Shown here: in pieces, positions 8,331 through 18,474 of the stretch
Numbering within the stretch: the first letter of the stretch is position 1
How the letters are laid out: each line of letters opens with the position of its first letter
From: Paraburkholderia elongata
Lineage (GTDB): Bacteria; Pseudomonadota; Gammaproteobacteria; Burkholderiales; Burkholderiaceae
DNA: 64,000 nucleotides
Assembly: GCF_013177735.1 (NCBI RefSeq)
Contig: NZ_WOEZ01000052.1
Location: 29,076-93,075 of the forward strand
Direction of reading: 5' to 3'
Notes under the pieces: model-generated
Database searches by the model: none
What the model was told of the DNA's origin: nothing
The model's input: the letters and a program-made list of their open reading frames with translations, nothing else
Program-made: the position numbers and the translations under genes

Positions 8331-9239
8331 CTAAATGCGAAGTCTTGAGGCACCCCAGTCAGACTCGCGAGCGAGTGCGACGAACGCCGCCAGATAATCG
8401 ATTGCCTCATCCGCATCGCGGATGCCGAGATAAATCTGCTTGGAAATACCCTTTTTACCGAGCTTAAGCGGCACGAGCGGCATCGAGTCCGCGTACTCCT
8501 CCGCCAGCCATCGCGGTAGCGCAGCAACACCGCGCCCGCTCGCCACCATCTGAAGCATGATGTCGGTCGTTTCGATTACCTTGTGCCGCTTCGGCACGAC
8601 GTTAGCCGGCGTCAGGAACTGGGTGTAGATATCCAGCCGGTCGGTGTCGACCGGATAGGTGATCAGCACCTCGGTTGCCAACTGTTCGGGCGTAACGTAA
8701 GCCACATTCGCCAGTGGATGATCTTCGCTAACGACAAGCACCTGCTCATAGTCGAATACCGGCTCAAAGCGCAATCCTGGCCTTTTCAACGGGTCCGGTG
8801 TGACGAGCACGTCGATGTCGTATCCGAAAAGCGCGCCGATTCCGCCGAACTGAAATCTTTGTTTGACGTCGACATCCACGTCGGGCCAGCGCTTCAAATA
8901 AGGCGACACGACTTTGAGCAGCCACTGATAGCACGGATGGCATTCCATGCCGATACGCAGTGTGCCTCGCTGGCCCTGCGCGTACTGCTTCATCCGGTCT
9001 TCCGCGTGTTCCATCTGCGGCAGCACGCGGTTCGCCAGCGCGAGCAGGTACTGGCCGGCCTGGGTCAGCCGCAAGCTGCGGCCTTCACGATCCCATACCG
9101 CGGTTCCAAGCTGTTGCTCCATCTTCTTGACGGTATGGCTCAGCGCCGACTGAGTCACGCACAGGACATTGGCGGCGGCCGTCAGGGAGCCCTGGCGGTC
9201 CACCTCCCGAATGATCGCCAGATGAGTTCGTTCCAGCAT
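8331..9239 (-). CDS. metR: LysR-family regulator MetR of methionine synthesis
   Basis: The 302-residue protein has the LysR helix-turn-helix in residues 1-60 (SLTAAANVLCVTQSALSHTVKKME) and a C-terminal effector domain. The N-terminal sequence MLERTHLAIIREVDRQGSLT and the position divergent from metE are characteristic of MetR, which uses homocysteine as co-inducer to activate metE. The effector domain retains MetR-like segments such as GMECHPCYQWLLKVV. A palindrome fitting the MetR half-site TGAA...TTCA lies at 9270-9294 in the shared promoter region. Confidence 0.92.
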   Translation of the reverse strand: MLERTHLAIIREVDRQGSLTAAANVLCVTQSALSHTVKKMEQQLGTAVWDREGRSLRLTQAGQYLLALANRVLPQMEHAEDRMKQYAQGQRGTLRIGMECHPCYQWLLKVVSPYLKRWPDVDVDVKQRFQFGGIGALFGYDIDVLVTPDPLKRPGLRFEPVFDYEQVLVVSEDHPLANVAYVTPEQLATEVLITYPVDTDRLDIYTQFLTPANVVPKRHKVIETTDIMLQMVASGRGVAALPRWLAEEYADSMPLVPLKLGKKGISKQIYLGIRDADEAIDYLAAFVALARESDWGASRLRI

Positions 9240-9269
9240 CGCGGATCCATGAAGAAAGTTTATCGATCA

Positions 9270-9294
9270 ATGAAATAATGCCATTATATTTCAT
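9270..9294. promoter_or_regulatory. Putative MetR binding site between metR and metE
   Basis: ATGAAATA and TATTTCAT are perfect inverted repeats separated by nine bases, and contain the TGAA/TTCA half-sites known for MetR. The site is 31 bases from the metR start and about 60 bases from the metE start, a suitable place for both autoregulation and activation of metE. Another TGAA occurs at 9249. Confidence 0.55.
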
Positions 9295-9354
9295 GGCCCG
9301 TTCCCCCTATGATCGACCCGTTCATCCAATCAGGATCAGGAGCGGTTCATCATC

Positions 9355-11634
9355 ATGGCGACAACACATAACCTGGGCTTCCCCCGTATCGGCGCCACAC
9401 GCGAACTCAAATTTGGCCAGGAAGGCTACTGGAAGGGTCAATCGTCACGCGACGAATTGACGGCGCTGGGCGCGCAACTGCGCCAACGCCACTGGGAAAA
9501 CCAGGCAGGACTCGATCAGGTGCCGGTCGGCGACTTCTCGTTCTACGATCAGGTCCTCGACATGAGCTTTACGCTCGGCAATGTCCCGGAACGTGTCCGC
9601 GGCTTCGAAGGCGATCAGCTGGACAACTATTTCCGCGTCGCGCGCGGCCGCTCCGCCCATGATTCAGCGTGCAGCTGCGGCGTGCAGGCGGGCGAGATGA
9701 CCAAATGGTTCGATACGAACTACCACTACATCGTGCCAGAGTTCAGTGCGGCGACGGAATTCTCGCTGGACGCGTCACGTCTCGTCGATCAGCTCGCGCA
9801 AGCCCGCGCGCTCGGCGTCAAGGCGAAGCCCGTGATCATCGGCCCGGTCACGTATCTATGGCTCGGCAAGCCGAAGGACGATTCAGACAAGCTCGCGCTA
9901 TTGCCGCGCCTGTTGCCCGTCTATGTGGCCTTGATTGAGCAGTTGGCGGCACAAGGCGTGGAGTGGATCCAGATCGACGAGCCGGCGCTCGTCACGGAAC
10001 TGGATGCGTACTGGCAGAAGGCTTTCGTCACGGCCTACGACGCGCTGAAGACCGACAAGGTCAAACTGTTGCTCGCGACTTACTTCGGTCAACTGCAGGA
10101 CAACCTCGAGCTTGCCTGCAAGTTGCCGGTTCAGGGTTTGCACATCGACGCGATCAATGCACGACCGGAAGTCGAGCAAGCTGTTGCGCTCTTGTCGGCC
10201 GATAAGGTGTTGTCGCTCGGCGTGATCAATGGGCGCAACATCTGGAAAGCCGACCTCAACGCCGTACTCGATTGGCTGGAGCCGATTCATCGCGTGTTGC
10301 AATCGCGGCTGTGGATCGCGCCGACGTGCTCGTTGCTGCATGTACCGGTCGACCTGAACAGCGAACAGAAGCTCGATCAGGAAACTAAAACGTGGCTCGC
10401 CTTCGCACTGCAAAAACTCGATGAACTGAAAATCCTCGCTCAGGCGTTGAACGGCAGCCGGGAATCCGTACAAGCTGCGCTCGCCGCAAACCACGCGGCT
10501 ATTGAGAGCCGCCGCCAGTCCCCGCGCGTGCACAACCCGTCGGTCAAGGCCGCGATCGCAAAGATCGATGCGGCGTTGGGCCGTCGCGATAGCGCCTATC
10601 CGCAACGCGCGGCGAAGCAGTCCGCCTTGTTGCAGCTGCCGGCCTACCCGACCACCACCATCGGCTCATTCCCGCAAACCGCCGAAATTCGCCAGGCACG
10701 CAGCCAGTTCAAGAGCGGCGAACTGGACGAAGCCAGCTACAAGACGGTGATGCAGCGAGAAATCGCCCGCAGCGTGCGTGAACAGGAAGCGTTGGGCCTC
10801 GACGTGCTCGTGCACGGCGAAGCAGAACGTAACGATATGGTCGAGTATTTCGGCGAACAGCTCGACGGCTACGCGTTCAGCCAGTTCGGCTGGGTGCAGT
10901 CCTATGGTTCCCGTTGTGTCAAACCACCCATTCTGTTCGGCGATATCAGCCGTCCGAAAGCCATGACCGTCGAGTGGATCACGTATGCACAATCGCTGAC
11001 GGCCAAGCCGATGAAAGGCATGCTGACCGGCCCCGTCACGATCCTGAACTGGTCGTTCGTGCGCGACGACCAGCCGCGCTCGGTGTCGTGCTACCAGTTG
11101 GCACTCGCCATTCGTGAAGAAGTGCTGGACCTGGAAACAGCCGGTGTACGTGTGATCCAGATCGATGAAGCAGCGCTGCGTGAGGGTCTGCCACTGCGCA
11201 AATCGCAATGGAACGACTATCTGCAATGGGCGGTGGAGTCCTTCCGCATCACGGCAAATGGCGTGCAGGACGAAACGCAGATTCACACGCATATGTGCTA
11301 TTCGGAGTTCAACGACATCATCGCGTCGATCGCCGATATGGATGCGGACGTGATCACCATCGAGACGTCGCGCTCGGATATGGAGTTGCTGGACGCGTTC
11401 GACAACTTCAACTACCCAAACGAAATCGGACCGGGCGTGTACGACATTCACTCGCCGAACATTCCTGGCCAGGAGCACATCGTGCAACTGATGCGCAAGG
11501 CGGCTGAGCGTATCCCGGCGGAGCGCCTGTGGGTCAATCCGGATTGCGGTCTGAAAACGCGCACATGGGAAGAGGTGATCCCGGCGCTGAAGAATATGGT
11601 CGCGGCGGCACAAACCCTGCGCGCAACGGCGTAA
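9355..11634 (+). CDS. metE: Cobalamin-independent methionine synthase
   Basis: The 759-residue length is normal for MetE (5-methyltetrahydropteroyltriglutamate-homocysteine S-methyltransferase), the last step of methionine synthesis in the cytoplasm. The N-terminal half opens with [16 protein letters not shown]; the catalytic C-terminal barrel has [23 protein letters not shown] and the zinc ligands in HTHMCYSEF and NPDCGLKTR. All key residues are intact. The gene is divergent from metR and ends in TAATG, whose ATG begins a second, broken metE copy. A segment near residue 100 (SACSCGVQ before AGEMTKWF) is Cys-richer than in many MetE proteins. Confidence 0.97.
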   Translation: MATTHNLGFPRIGATRELKFGQEGYWKGQSSRDELTALGAQLRQRHWENQAGLDQVPVGDFSFYDQVLDMSFTLGNVPERVRGFEGDQLDNYFRVARGRSAHDSACSCGVQAGEMTKWFDTNYHYIVPEFSAATEFSLDASRLVDQLAQARALGVKAKPVIIGPVTYLWLGKPKDDSDKLALLPRLLPVYVALIEQLAAQGVEWIQIDEPALVTELDAYWQKAFVTAYDALKTDKVKLLLATYFGQLQDNLELACKLPVQGLHIDAINARPEVEQAVALLSADKVLSLGVINGRNIWKADLNAVLDWLEPIHRVLQSRLWIAPTCSLLHVPVDLNSEQKLDQETKTWLAFALQKLDELKILAQALNGSRESVQAALAANHAAIESRRQSPRVHNPSVKAAIAKIDAALGRRDSAYPQRAAKQSALLQLPAYPTTTIGSFPQTAEIRQARSQFKSGELDEASYKTVMQREIARSVREQEALGLDVLVHGEAERNDMVEYFGEQLDGYAFSQFGWVQSYGSRCVKPPILFGDISRPKAMTVEWITYAQSLTAKPMKGMLTGPVTILNWSFVRDDQPRSVSCYQLALAIREEVLDLETAGVRVIQIDEAALREGLPLRKSQWNDYLQWAVESFRITANGVQDETQIHTHMCYSEFNDIIASIADMDADVITIETSRSDMELLDAFDNFNYPNEIGPGVYDIHSPNIPGQEHIVQLMRKAAERIPAERLWVNPDCGLKTRTWEEVIPALKNMVAAAQTLRATA

Positions 11635-13915
11635 TGTCTATGGCCCGCACCCACATCTCTGGTTTTCCGCGCATCGGCGCACAGCGCGAATTGAAGTTCG
11701 CACAGGAATCGTTCTGGCGTGGCGAATCCGACGATGCCTGTCTGAAGGGCATCGCAAAGGAATTGCGCATCCGGCATTGGGAATTGCAGCGCGCGGCGAA
11801 GCTGGACTTCGTCGCGGTCGGCGACTTCGCTTACTACGATCAGATGCTGAACCTGAGCGCGCTGCTCGGCGCGTTGCCGGAGCGCTTCGGGTTCGAGCCG
11901 GCGACGCTTTCGCTGACGCAGTATTACGAGCTCGCGCGGGGCAACAAAGCACAACCGGCCATGGAAATGACCAAGTGGTTCGACACCAACTACCACTAAC
12001 TGGTGCCGGAACTGGGACCTGATACGACCTTCAATGGCGGAGTCGACTGGTTCTTTGATGAGATCGACGAAGCGCTCGCGTTGAATCTGCCGGTCAAGCC
12101 GGTGTTGATCGGGCCGATCACCTACTTGTGGCTGTCCAAGAGTCCTGTTCCTGGCTTTGACCGTCTGTCGCTTTTGCCGAAGCTGGTGATCCGCTACATG
12201 CGCATTCTCGAGACACTCAAAGAACGCGGTATCGAATGGGTTCAACTCGACGAGCCGGCCCTGTGCCTCGATCTCAACGAGGAATGGCTTGAGGCATTCT
12301 CGGCAGCGTATGACGTGTTGGGGGTCTCGGGCGTCAAGGTTTTGCTAGGGACCTACTTCGACACGGCGGCCGACCACGCAGCGATGGTTTCGCAACTTCC
12401 CGTGCACGGCGTCCACATCGATCTGATCCGTGCGCCGCAACAACTCGACGTATGGCGAACCGCGCTGCCCGCGGACAAGGTGCTGTCGGCGGGTGTGATC
12501 GACGGCCGGAACATCTGGCGCGCAGACTTGGGGGAAATCGTCGGCTCGCTTGATGCGCTGCACGCGGAACGCGGTGAGCGCCTCTGGATCGCACCGTCAT
12601 GCTCGCTCATTCATGTGCCGGTCACGCTCGCTTCCGAAACGAAACTCGGCGGCGAGCTCAAGTTATGGCTCGCATTCGCGACCGAGAAACTCGATGAACT
12701 CGGCACGATTGCGCTCGCACTCCGCGACCCGGTTGCCGCTGAACCAGCGCTCGCTGCCGCGGATGCCGCGCTCGACGCACGACGTGCCTCGGGCTCGGTC
12801 ATGAACGTCCTCGTTCAAAGAAAGGTCGCGGGCATCGCCGATGCGATGGCTAGCCGCAAGAGCCCATTCATTGTCCGCAGCCGCGTGCAGCAGCACTCAC
12901 TGAAACTCCCCCTGCTGCCGACCACCACGATCGGTTCGTTTCCGCAAACACCGGCAATCCGGCAAGCTCGCGCGGCGTACAAGCGCGGCGAGATGCGAGC
13001 ACTCGACTACCTTGAACGGATGCGCGCCGAAACGGCAAGCGTGGTTCGCAAGCAGGAAGAACTGGGACTCGATGTGCTCGTGCATGGTGAAGTGGAGCGC
13101 AACGACATGGTTGAATTCTTTGCCGATAAGCTCTGGGGCTTCGCGTTCACGGAAAACGGCTGGGTCCAGAATTACGGCTCGCGGTGCGTCAAGCCGCCGA
13201 TCATCTACGGTGACGTCTATCGTCCTGAACCCATGATGGTGGACGCCGCCTGCCACGCGATCTGACTAACCGCCTGGTGAAAGGCGTACTGACCGGACCG
13301 GTGACGATGCTCGAGTGGTCATTTGTTCGCGACGACCAGCCCCGCTCGACCACGGCGCTGCAGTTGGCGCTCGTGATTCGCGACGAGGTGATCGACCTTG
13401 AAAAAGCCGGCATCCGGATCATTCAGATCGACGAACCCGCCTTCCGCGAGGGCTTGCCGCTACACAAAGAAGACCGGTCAGCGTATCTGGAATGGGCAAC
13501 GCGCGCATTCAGGATTGCCGCGGGCGGCGTATCCGACGCCACGCAGATTCATACGCACATGTGCTATTCCGAGTTCAACGACATTCTTCCCGCGATCGCC
13601 GATCTGGATGCGGACGTCATCACGATCGAAACCTCGCGCTCCTCGATGGAACTGCTCGACGGTTTTGTCGAGTTCGCCTATCCGAATGGTATTGGACCGG
13701 GCGTGTTCGACACCCATTCGCCGCGCGTGCCGAGTGCCGATGCGATGCAGCAGTTGCTCGAACGAGCATGCGAAGTGGTGCCGGCCGAACGGCTTTGGGT
13801 CAATCCCGACTGTGGCCTGAAGACACGCGGCTGGCCCGAGACGGAAGCCGCGTTGAGCAATATGGTTCAGGCCGCGAAGACGTTGCGTCAAAAGCTCGCT
13901 GAAAGTACTCGGTAA
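11634..13915 (+). pseudogene. metE: Second, tandem metE copy, inactivated by a stop codon and a frameshift
   Basis: The ATG overlaps the metE stop (TAATG at 11632-11636). Read through its lesions, the product matches MetE from end to end ([16 protein letters not shown] to NPDCGLKTR). Lesion one: TAA at 11997-11999 replaces the Tyr codon in FDTNYHY, probably a C-to-A change; the same frame continues to 13265. Lesion two: near 13250 the frame moves (net loss of one base, or four), after MMVD and before [15 protein letters not shown]; the rest runs to 13915. Zinc ligands in HTHMCYSEF and the final NPDCGLKTR are still encoded, so decay is recent. The copies are clearly divergent from each other, so this is an old paralogue or acquired homologue and not a fresh duplication. 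Confidence 0.9.
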
Positions 13916-13934
13916 TTTATATCAATGCATTCAA

Positions 13935-14022
13935 TGCTCCGAGTCTGCGGCTGCCCCCGCAACTGTAAGCGGCGAGTCTGTGCCACTCATGACCACTGGA
14001 TCTCCGGGAAGGTCGACACGTG
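13935..14022 (+). ncRNA. Cobalamin riboswitch, 3' half only, without a downstream gene
   Basis: The stretch CTGCCCCCGCAACTGTAAGC (13951-13970) is the most conserved part of the cobalamin riboswitch core. It is followed at the right distances by GCCAC...CCACTGG and CCGGGAAGG (about 13982-14013). The expected 5' elements, a GGGAA and GGTG-containing segment, are not present; the broken metE ends only 20 bases before. On this strand no gene follows: the porin is read the other way and ends at 14032. This is thus a truncated and displaced riboswitch, possibly left by a deletion that removed its leading half or its target gene. Confidence 0.75.
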
Positions 14023-14031
14023 ACGTTGACA

Positions 14032-15186
14032 TTAGAACTGGTGCCGGATGCCGACACGCGCAAGGAATTGATTCGCGCTCGTCGAGGGCGCATCAGCACC
14101 GGTGATGTAGGCGGTATTCAGCGGCGCCGCCACCGTGCTGCCGCCCGAAGCGTGCTGATAAAGCCCTTGCACATAGACGTCCGTACGCAGCGACAGGTTG
14201 TAGTCCGCCATCAAGCCGAATTGCTGCCATTTTGGCTTCGAGTTACCCGCGTTGCTGTCGAAATGCCCGAGCGTGTAGGTGTACATGGCGCCGACATAGG
14301 CACTCTTCGTGAACTGATACTTGGCGTTGAGTTCGAAGTTGTCGAACTTCAACGAGCTCGCCGTGTTCGCGAAGTTTCCTACATACACCGACCCCGTCGC
14401 GTTGTTCAGGCTCGTATGGCTGTACACGAAGCCAAGCACCGTCGGACCGATCGTATAGTTGATGCCCGCACCCCAAACCTGTTCGCGTCCGGCAAAGAAG
14501 TCTGTGTCGTCGGCTGCAAGCGATCCGCCTGACGTACCGCCCGGATTGTTGATCTGCATGTACGCTGCCGCCACGGTCACCGAGCTGCCGACGTATTGCG
14601 CGCCAAGGCTATATGAACGGTTGTTCGCGAAGCCGCCGGCCTGGTTGCTGAAACCGTACAGGCCACCGAACGTCACGCCGCCATAAGTGTTGCTCGTGTA
14701 CTTGACGCTGTTGTTCAGGCGGAATGAGTTGTCGGTGTTGTCGTTATCGTACGGATGCGACATCAGATAGCCCGCCCAGTTGCCGTTCGCCGTGAGCGGC
14801 GCGAGGAAGTCGACAACGGAATCGTATTGCCGGCCCATCGTCAGCGTGCCGAATTGCGCGGAACTGAGACCCACGTATGCCTGCCGGCCGAACATCCGGC
14901 TACCTTGGCCGAGTTTGCCCGAGTTGACGTCGAAGCCGTTCTCCAACTGGAAGATGGCCTTGGTGCCGCCACCCAGATCTTCGGTGCCTTTCAAGCCCCA
15001 GCGGCTGCCCTGCGCAAAGCCGCTCTCCAACTGTACGTTCGAATGCCCGCCCGAGTTGCTGGTGTAGTTCAGACCTTCGTCGATCAAGCCGTACAGCGTG
15101 ACGCTGCTTTGCGCCATCGCGCTCATCGGGACAAGCGCGCAGCCGAGCGCCGTGTTAGCAGCCGCGGCAATCAGGAGTTTTTTCAT
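14032..15186 (-). CDS. Outer-membrane porin, Burkholderia type (OmpC-like, Porin_4 family)
   Basis: The 384-residue precursor has a signal peptide (about 1-25, ending PMSAMAQS) followed by SVTLYGLIDEGLNYTSNS, the standard opening of betaproteobacterial general porins. The body has the alternating beta-strand pattern with Gly-rich turns, the phrase GRQAYVGLSSAQFGTLTMGRQ, and ends with the terminal Phe (GIRHQF) used for outer-membrane assembly. Expected to form trimeric 16-strand channels for small solutes. No regulator-specific site was seen. The gene converges on the orphan riboswitch and follows a LysR gene with the same orientation. Confidence 0.95.
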   Translation of the reverse strand: MKKLLIAAAANTALGCALVPMSAMAQSSVTLYGLIDEGLNYTSNSGGHSNVQLESGFAQGSRWGLKGTEDLGGGTKAIFQLENGFDVNSGKLGQGSRMFGRQAYVGLSSAQFGTLTMGRQYDSVVDFLAPLTANGNWAGYLMSHPYDNDNTDNSFRLNNSVKYTSNTYGGVTFGGLYGFSNQAGGFANNRSYSLGAQYVGSSVTVAAAYMQINNPGGTSGGSLAADDTDFFAGREQVWGAGINYTIGPTVLGFVYSHTSLNNATGSVYVGNFANTASSLKFDNFELNAKYQFTKSAYVGAMYTYTLGHFDSNAGNSKPKWQQFGLMADYNLSLRTDVYVQGLYQHASGGSTVAAPLNTAYITGADAPSTSANQFLARVGIRHQF

Positions 15187-15286
15187 GAATGCAGATCCTT
15201 GTGGGTATGATGACCTCGCCGGTATTTCGTCGCGTCAACAGCGCGGCGGCACAGATATGCGGCGTCAGGTTCACGCACTTTAGGAC

Positions 15287-16270
15287 CTACAAAATGCGGC
15301 TCCCCAGCAATTCAGTATTGCCCGATTGGTGTTGTAGCGAGCCGACGGCTATCGCACCCTGCCGCTTGCTTTCCGCTGGCGTGTGACGATAGCGCTCGAC
15401 GACGAAGTCGACGAAGCTGCGCAGCGCGAGCGCCATGTGCGGCTGCCCGGAATAGAGCAGCCATACGGTACGCTCGTCGGCGCAGAGCGTCGCGTCGCTC
15501 AGCAGCGCGCGCAGACTGCCGTCCGCGAGTTCTTGCTGCACCACGGATTGGGAAAGCCGTGCGATCCCGAGCCCGGCCTGCACAGCCCGTTTAACGACCA
15601 ACGGGCTTTGTATGTTCAGAATCGGCCGCACAACGACGCGCTGTGTGCCGTGCGCATCGCGGAATTCCCAATAGCGGCTTGGCGCATCGGAGGCGACCAG
15701 TACGTCGTGCGACGCGAGTTCGGCCGGTGTGCGCGGCGGCCTGCACCTCGCCAGATATGCGGGGCTCGCAACGATCACGTCGCGAGTCTGCGCGAGCAGC
15801 CGGCAGATAAGCGACGAATCGCGCAGGCGCCGCTCGGCGCTGAAACATACATCGAACTCGTGCGGCGCCACGTCGCTCATATTGTCGAACACGGTCAACT
15901 CGAAGTTCATGCGCGGCTCCTTCAGGCGGTATGCTGCCAGCACGTCAGGCAGGTCCGTCGTCGCATAGAGCGATGACGCCGCGATCTTAAGCGAACCGGC
16001 CGGCTGCCCCACGGCGGACGCAATGCACTCGTCCATCGTGTCGAGTTGTTTGAGCAATTCGACGCAACACTCCCAATAGGATTGCCCGGTGCTTGTCAGC
16101 GAAACACGCCGTGTGGTCCGATTGATCAGGCGCACGCCCAAATGCTCCTCGAGCGCCGCCACGCTGCGGGTAACGACCGAATTGGAAATACCCAATTGCT
16201 TGGCCGCTTCCGCAAAATTCAGGCACTCCGCGACTTTGGTGAAGACGCGTATCGACGCAAGCTGATTCAT
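15287..16270 (-). CDS. LysR-family transcriptional regulator
   Basis: The 327-residue protein begins MNQLASIRVFTKVAECLNF, then the LysR helix-turn-helix (AAKQLGISNSVVTRSVAALE, about residues 17-45) and a typical substrate-binding domain. It belongs to the common branch with NRTTRRVSLT after the wing. The C-terminal tail after about residue 305 is a non-conserved extension. It lies 100 bases upstream of the porin gene in the same orientation and is divergent from the ammonia-lyase-like gene over a 550-base gap. Target genes cannot be told from sequence. Confidence 0.88.
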   Translation of the reverse strand: MNQLASIRVFTKVAECLNFAEAAKQLGISNSVVTRSVAALEEHLGVRLINRTTRRVSLTSTGQSYWECCVELLKQLDTMDECIASAVGQPAGSLKIAASSLYATTDLPDVLAAYRLKEPRMNFELTVFDNMSDVAPHEFDVCFSAERRLRDSSLICRLLAQTRDVIVASPAYLARCRPPRTPAELASHDVLVASDAPSRYWEFRDAHGTQRVVVRPILNIQSPLVVKRAVQAGLGIARLSQSVVQQELADGSLRALLSDATLCADERTVWLLYSGQPHMALALRSFVDFVVERYRHTPAESKRQGAIAVGSLQHQSGNTELLGSRIL

Positions 16271-16821
16271 CGCATCTTCCGGTGATCGCGGGACGGCCGG
16301 CTGGTGGGGTAATACGAAGGGGCGGAATGGCGAAAGGACACGGGATATCTACTCCGTCGGCCGAGTTGTCGAACTCTGTGCGAGTCATTGGCATCGCACG
16401 GGCGCCCGGGCAAAATCAAACGCCGGCGCACTGGTCTGTAGAATAAATCGCGTGTCCTTACCAGAAACCGTCCGGTTGATTACAGCGCTGTTATCTAAGC
16501 AGTGTTACGGCTGATCCTGTCTATGTTCGCAATCAGATCGGCTAGCGACTGAATCGAAATATCGAGATTTTCTGGTACCAGTCCAAAATCCGAGAAAATT
16601 ATTTTATCGAATTAAACAGAACTCATCCTTTAGACAGTCAAATTCAACATGACGCAACAAATCCGACTTTAGAAAAACTAAACGCGGAACTCAAATCAAA
16701 TCGTTTGTGCACCAACACCGCCGACGCTACTCTGCCCTGCAATGATCTCCGGCAAACATCGCGCTTTGAAGCTGATTTTTCCACCCACTTCATTTCATGC
16801 ATTCGACAGAGGACATTCAGA
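16271..16821. other. Intergenic region between lysR and the ammonia-lyase-like gene
   Basis: This 551-base stretch is clearly more AT-rich than its surroundings in its right half (about 16480-16690, for example GAAAATTATTTTATCGAATTAAACAG). I see no convincing gene. An open frame from 16705 runs into the lyase gene, but its first 39 codons lack a ribosome site. The region probably holds promoters for both flanking genes. Confidence 0.5.
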
Positions 16822-18384
16822 ATGAATTTGGCGCACATCGAATCTCGACCAAGCAAGATATCCGAAGTTCAGCTCGGAGAATCCGATATTTCGATCGAGC
16901 AATTCATTGCCGTAGCCCGACATGGCGCACAGATAAAGTTCTCGCCAGTCTATCGCGAGCGCGTGTTGAATTCGCGCCGCCTGGTCGATCTTTTTCTGAG
17001 CCAGAACCGGCTTGTCTATGGCGTGACGTCTGGCTTTGGCGCAAATTCGACACGCGTCATCAGCCCGAACGACGCCGAGCAGCTTCAGCGAAATATCGTG
17101 CGCTCCCATGCCGTCTCGGTCGGCGAACCGCTGCCTCGCGAAGTTGTCCGAGCCACGCTCCTGATGATGTTGATCAGCCTCGGCAAGGGTTATTCCGGCG
17201 TAAGCCTCGAATTGCTGCAGCAAATCGCCGGGCTGCTGAACAACGACATCACGCCGTTCGCGCCGGGCGACGGATCGGTCGGTTATCTCGCGCCCGAGGC
17301 ACATATGGCGCTCGTGCTGATTGGCGAAGGAGAAGCTTTCTGCCGCGGTGAACGCATGAGCGGCGCCGAAGCATTGGAGCGAGCGGGGCTGAAGCCGCAC
17401 TCCTTGCGCTGCAAGGAAGGGCTTTCGCTCACCAACGGCACCACCTCAGTGACCGCGATCGGGATGCTGGCGCTTTACAACGCGATCGAGCTTTCGAAGG
17501 TTGCGGACATTGCCGCATCGATGTCCCTGCAGCCGCTCAAGGCAACCACGCGCTCGTTGGATGCCCGGTATCACTCCGTCAAGAAACATGTCGATCAGAG
17601 GAACACGGCCGACAACATCCGGCGGCTGCTGGCCGGAAGTGCGCTATGCGATCGCTTTGCCGATTACAGACTGCAGGACGCCTACAGCCTTCGCGGCATT
17701 GCTCAGGTACACGGGGCGTCCAAGCGGGCGATCAAGGACGCGTACGACGCGATTCTCGATGAAGTGGGGTCGTGCGGCGACAACCCTGTCATCCATCCCG
17801 ACGGCGAGGATGGTACCGCGATATCCGGCGCCAACTTCGACGGTACGTTCGTCGGCATTGCTTGCGATCTCCTCTGCATCGCCATGACAACGCTCGCGAA
17901 GATCTCGGAGCGCCGGACGGACCGGCTCGTCAACCCGTCCTTCAGCGAACTGCCCGCGTTCCTCGCGAAGGATCCGGGGCTGAACAGCGGTTACATGATC
18001 ATTCAGTACACGGCGGCCGGATTGCTGGGTGAGATGCGCACCCTTGCTCAACCAGCAAGCGTCGACAGCGTGCCGACGTGCGGCAACCAGGAAGACCCCG
18101 TGAGCTTCGCCTATCACGCGGCACGAAAAGCCTACGCAACTTCGCAGAAGTTGCAGCACGTGCTGGCGATCGAACTGCTCACCGCCGCCCAGGCGCTGGA
18201 CTTCTTCGATCCAGCCGACGCATCACCCGCAACCGCGGCGGTGTATGCGCGAATTCGACAGGTTGCCCCGACAGCAGAAGGCGATCGGTTCTTCTATCCG
18301 GACATGATGGGAGTCCACCGGCTCGTCGAACAGGGCGACTTGCTGAGCATCGTGGAAAACATCGCCGGCACATTGCACAGCTGA
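16822..18384 (+). CDS. Aromatic amino-acid ammonia-lyase-like protein lacking the MIO tripeptide
   Basis: The ATG at 16822, with GAGGAC upstream, gives 520 residues, close to histidine ammonia-lyase (about 510). Homology is full length. Conserved active-site elements are visible: YGVTSGFG (about 66), LSLTNGTT (about 203-210), QDAYSLRGIAQVHG (about 284), SGANFDG (about 330) and NQEDPVS (about 422). The MIO cofactor normally forms from Ala-Ser-Gly in GSVGASGDLAP; here the sequence is GSVGYLAPEAH at about 150-160, exactly three residues shorter with the ASG gone. Classical MIO chemistry therefore seems impossible. It is followed by an amino-acid binding protein gene, suggesting amino-acid metabolism or binding. 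It could be a different lyase, an isomerase or a non-enzymatic binder. Confidence 0.85.
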   Translation: MNLAHIESRPSKISEVQLGESDISIEQFIAVARHGAQIKFSPVYRERVLNSRRLVDLFLSQNRLVYGVTSGFGANSTRVISPNDAEQLQRNIVRSHAVSVGEPLPREVVRATLLMMLISLGKGYSGVSLELLQQIAGLLNNDITPFAPGDGSVGYLAPEAHMALVLIGEGEAFCRGERMSGAEALERAGLKPHSLRCKEGLSLTNGTTSVTAIGMLALYNAIELSKVADIAASMSLQPLKATTRSLDARYHSVKKHVDQRNTADNIRRLLAGSALCDRFADYRLQDAYSLRGIAQVHGASKRAIKDAYDAILDEVGSCGDNPVIHPDGEDGTAISGANFDGTFVGIACDLLCIAMTTLAKISERRTDRLVNPSFSELPAFLAKDPGLNSGYMIIQYTAAGLLGEMRTLAQPASVDSVPTCGNQEDPVSFAYHAARKAYATSQKLQHVLAIELLTAAQALDFFDPADASPATAAVYARIRQVAPTAEGDRFFYPDMMGVHRLVEQGDLLSIVENIAGTLHS

Positions 18385-18474
18385 AGCCGGTAGCGCCCGC
18401 AATGCCGCGGAGTGTGGCGATCCGAGTATTTCCGATCCAAACACAACCTTGATTCGACACTATGGAGGTGTAAT

